A DNA stretch of 53,054 bases from CAZKCI01 sp964584165 (lineage in GTDB: Bacteria; Auribacterota; Erginobacteria; Erginobacterales; CAZKCI01). The translations under genes and the position numbers were made by a program. Shown in pieces: positions 51,781 through 53,054 of the stretch. The notes under the pieces were generated by a model. The model saw only the letters and a list, made by a program, of their open reading frames with translations. It was not told where the DNA came from and did not search any database. The stretch lies in contig CAZOYW010000019.1 of assembly GCA_964584165.1 (NCBI GenBank), positions 1-53,054 of the forward strand, written 5' to 3'. Position 1 is the first letter of the stretch. Each line of letters begins with the position of its first letter.

Positions 51781-53054
51781 GTGAAAGACACTGCCCGTAT
51801 TGCGACCTGTCCCCCGATATCGGCAGCGCTCAAACGGGCCGCGCCGGCGGCTTCCCTCCTCCTGATTGCCGCCCTCGCCCTCCCCGGCTCTTCGGCGCTG
51901 GCGGCCACCGCCACCCTGCGGCCGAACGGAGCGGGCGACTCCACCCAGTGGACCGCCTCGGCCGGGACGAACTGGTCCTGCGTCACCTATAACGACGGCG
52001 ACACGCGCTACGTCTACACCTCGACCTACCTCAACGCCGACCAGTACGCGATGGAGGACCTCTCCGCCGCCGGGACCATCTCCGCCGTCCGCGCCTATTT
52101 CCAGGCCCGCCGCAGCGGGACGTTCAGTACGACCAACCTCCGCTACGGGATCAACTCCGGGGGGACGGAGGCGACCTCTACCTCCAACCTCACCGGTTCC
52201 TACGTTCTCTACGGCGGGGCGGCGAACTTCTGCGAGTGGACGCGCGACCCCGCCACCGGCTCGGCTTGGACGCTCTCCGGCGTCAACGCCCTCCAGACCC
52301 TGGTCCGGCACAACCAGAACAACGCTCGCCAGGAGCGGGTGACCGAGGTTTATCTGGAGGTCGACTTCACCACGCCGACACCCACCCGCTCCCCCACGCC
52401 CCCGCCGACCGCCACACCGTCGCCTTCCGCGACGCCCAGCCCCCTCCCCTCTCCGACCCGTCCGGTCCTGACCTTCCTCTCGGCGGCCGACTCCTACGTG
52501 AACCAGAACCAGGCGAACTCGAACTACGGGACGGCCACGACGATGACGGTCCGGAGCGACTCCGGCGGCTATCCCGACACCAACCACCGCTCCTTCGTGC
52601 GGTTCGACGCTTCGTCCATCCCGTCGGGGGCGACGATCCAGACGGCGACGGCGCGCCTTTACCTGGCGACGGCCCCGACGGCAAGCCGTACCTACAACAT
52701 CCACCGGGTTACGGCGAGCTGGATCGAATCGGGGGCGGGCTCCATCACCTGGAACAACGCGCCCTCCGTGGCGGGGAGCGCGACCGATGCCATCGCCACC
52801 GGGACCACCTCGGGCGTCTGGCTGGAGTGGGACGTGACAGCCGACGTCCAGGGGTTCGTCTCCGGGACCTACGACAACTACGGCTGGCGGGTGCGGGACC
52901 AGACGGAGTCGAGCGGGACGGCCCGCCAGTCGACCTTCCGGACGCGGGAGTACACGGGGACGACTTACGACCCGCAGCTCGTGGTGGTCTACATCCTGCC
53001 CACGCCCACGCCCTCGGCGACGCCGACGGCGAGCCCGAGCCCGACGGCCACCCC
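51781..53054 (+). CDS. Secreted DNRLRE-domain protein, N-terminal part
   Basis: Open to the window edge, 424 codons visible. Start GTG 51781 is favoured: GGGAGA about 7-8 nt upstream, and it yields a good signal peptide (TARIATCPPISAALKRAAPA, then ASLLLIAALALPGSSALA). ATG 51742 in the same frame is the alternative. First domain about 45-200 (YVYTSTYLNADQYAMEDLSA), then a Pro/Thr/Ser linker (TPTRSPTPPPTATPSPSATP), then a DNRLRE domain: ADSYVNQNQANSNYGTATTM, SFVRFDASSIPSGATIQTAT, ASWIESGAGSITWNNAPS, DPQLVVVYI. A new Thr/Pro linker begins at the edge, so more domains follow. DNRLRE domains occur in cell-surface and matrix proteins. Same linker style as the other two surface proteins. Confidence 0.85.
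   Translation, partial: MKDTARIATCPPISAALKRAAPAASLLLIAALALPGSSALAATATLRPNGAGDSTQWTASAGTNWSCVTYNDGDTRYVYTSTYLNADQYAMEDLSAAGTISAVRAYFQARRSGTFSTTNLRYGINSGGTEATSTSNLTGSYVLYGGAANFCEWTRDPATGSAWTLSGVNALQTLVRHNQNNARQERVTEVYLEVDFTTPTPTRSPTPPPTATPSPSATPSPLPSPTRPVLTFLSAADSYVNQNQANSNYGTATTMTVRSDSGGYPDTNHRSFVRFDASSIPSGATIQTATARLYLATAPTASRTYNIHRVTASWIESGAGSITWNNAPSVAGSATDAIATGTTSGVWLEWDVTADVQGFVSGTYDNYGWRVRDQTESSGTARQSTFRTREYTGTTYDPQLVVVYILPTPTPSATPTASPSPTAT

Overview
The window is a high-G+C stretch from a Gram-negative bacterium that looks anaerobic. Outer-membrane barrels, TolC, a lipobox protein and TolB-like repeats show the double envelope. A four-subunit pyruvate:ferredoxin oxidoreductase and a large HdrA/MvhD/Flx/fumarate-reductase-like cluster indicate ferredoxin- and flavin-based anaerobic metabolism. 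I cannot place the lineage from sequence alone; the mix of soluble Hdr modules, very large surface proteins and dense intergenic palindromes suggests an uncultivated phylum. A block of 100 N flanked by identical 55-bp ends shows this is a draft scaffold.

Layout. (1) 1-2260: tail of an unknown gene, then hisH and hisF (imidazole-glycerol-phosphate synthase), separated by repeat arrays. (2) 2271-2805: a secreted YHS/TRASH metal-binding protein with its own promoter and terminator. (3) 2866-6271: a minus-strand porCDAB operon behind a clear TTGACA promoter. (4) 6425-19312: plus-strand redox cluster mvhD1 - FrhB-like - small membrane ORF - hdrC - double-length hdrA - [GxxExxY nuclease-fold gene inside an inverted-repeat cassette] - flxD - flxC - flxB - flxA - frdB-like - frdA-like. 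No HdrB and no membrane anchor for the fumarate reductase are present. I infer a soluble complex in which NAD(P)H enters through FlxA-D, HdrA bifurcates, and a fumarate-reductase-type pair takes the place of HdrB. (5) 19487-24348: a membrane protein, dusB, a UDP-sugar dehydrogenase, an HdeD-like protein and a secreted protein. (6) 24508-29926: DUF169 protein, tolC, macA, macB in one minus-strand run. (7) 29979-36546: a large surface protein, then hsp20-lon. (8) 36608-41321: a TolB-like lipoprotein and three outer-membrane barrels. (9) 41394-53054: a PAS histidine kinase and NarL-type regulator, a 2386-codon SdrD-like surface protein interrupted by one in-frame TAG, and the start of a DNRLRE-domain surface protein. 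The two surface genes share a NarL-like 7-2-7 inverted repeat at nearly the same distance upstream.

The most unusual general feature is the intergenic DNA. Almost every gap holds (a) stem-loop elements of several families, or (b) arrays of a 6-10-bp word repeated directly and then in inverted orientation, each gap with its own word (CGAATT/CGGATT, GTTACT, GTTACGTA, ATCAGT, CTCAAG, GGTTA and others). Many arrays touch stop codons and supply C-terminal residues. Two palindromes lie in frame inside flx coding sequences. One CGGATT inverted pair encloses the GxxExxY gene and looks like a possible gene-bearing form of the repeat.
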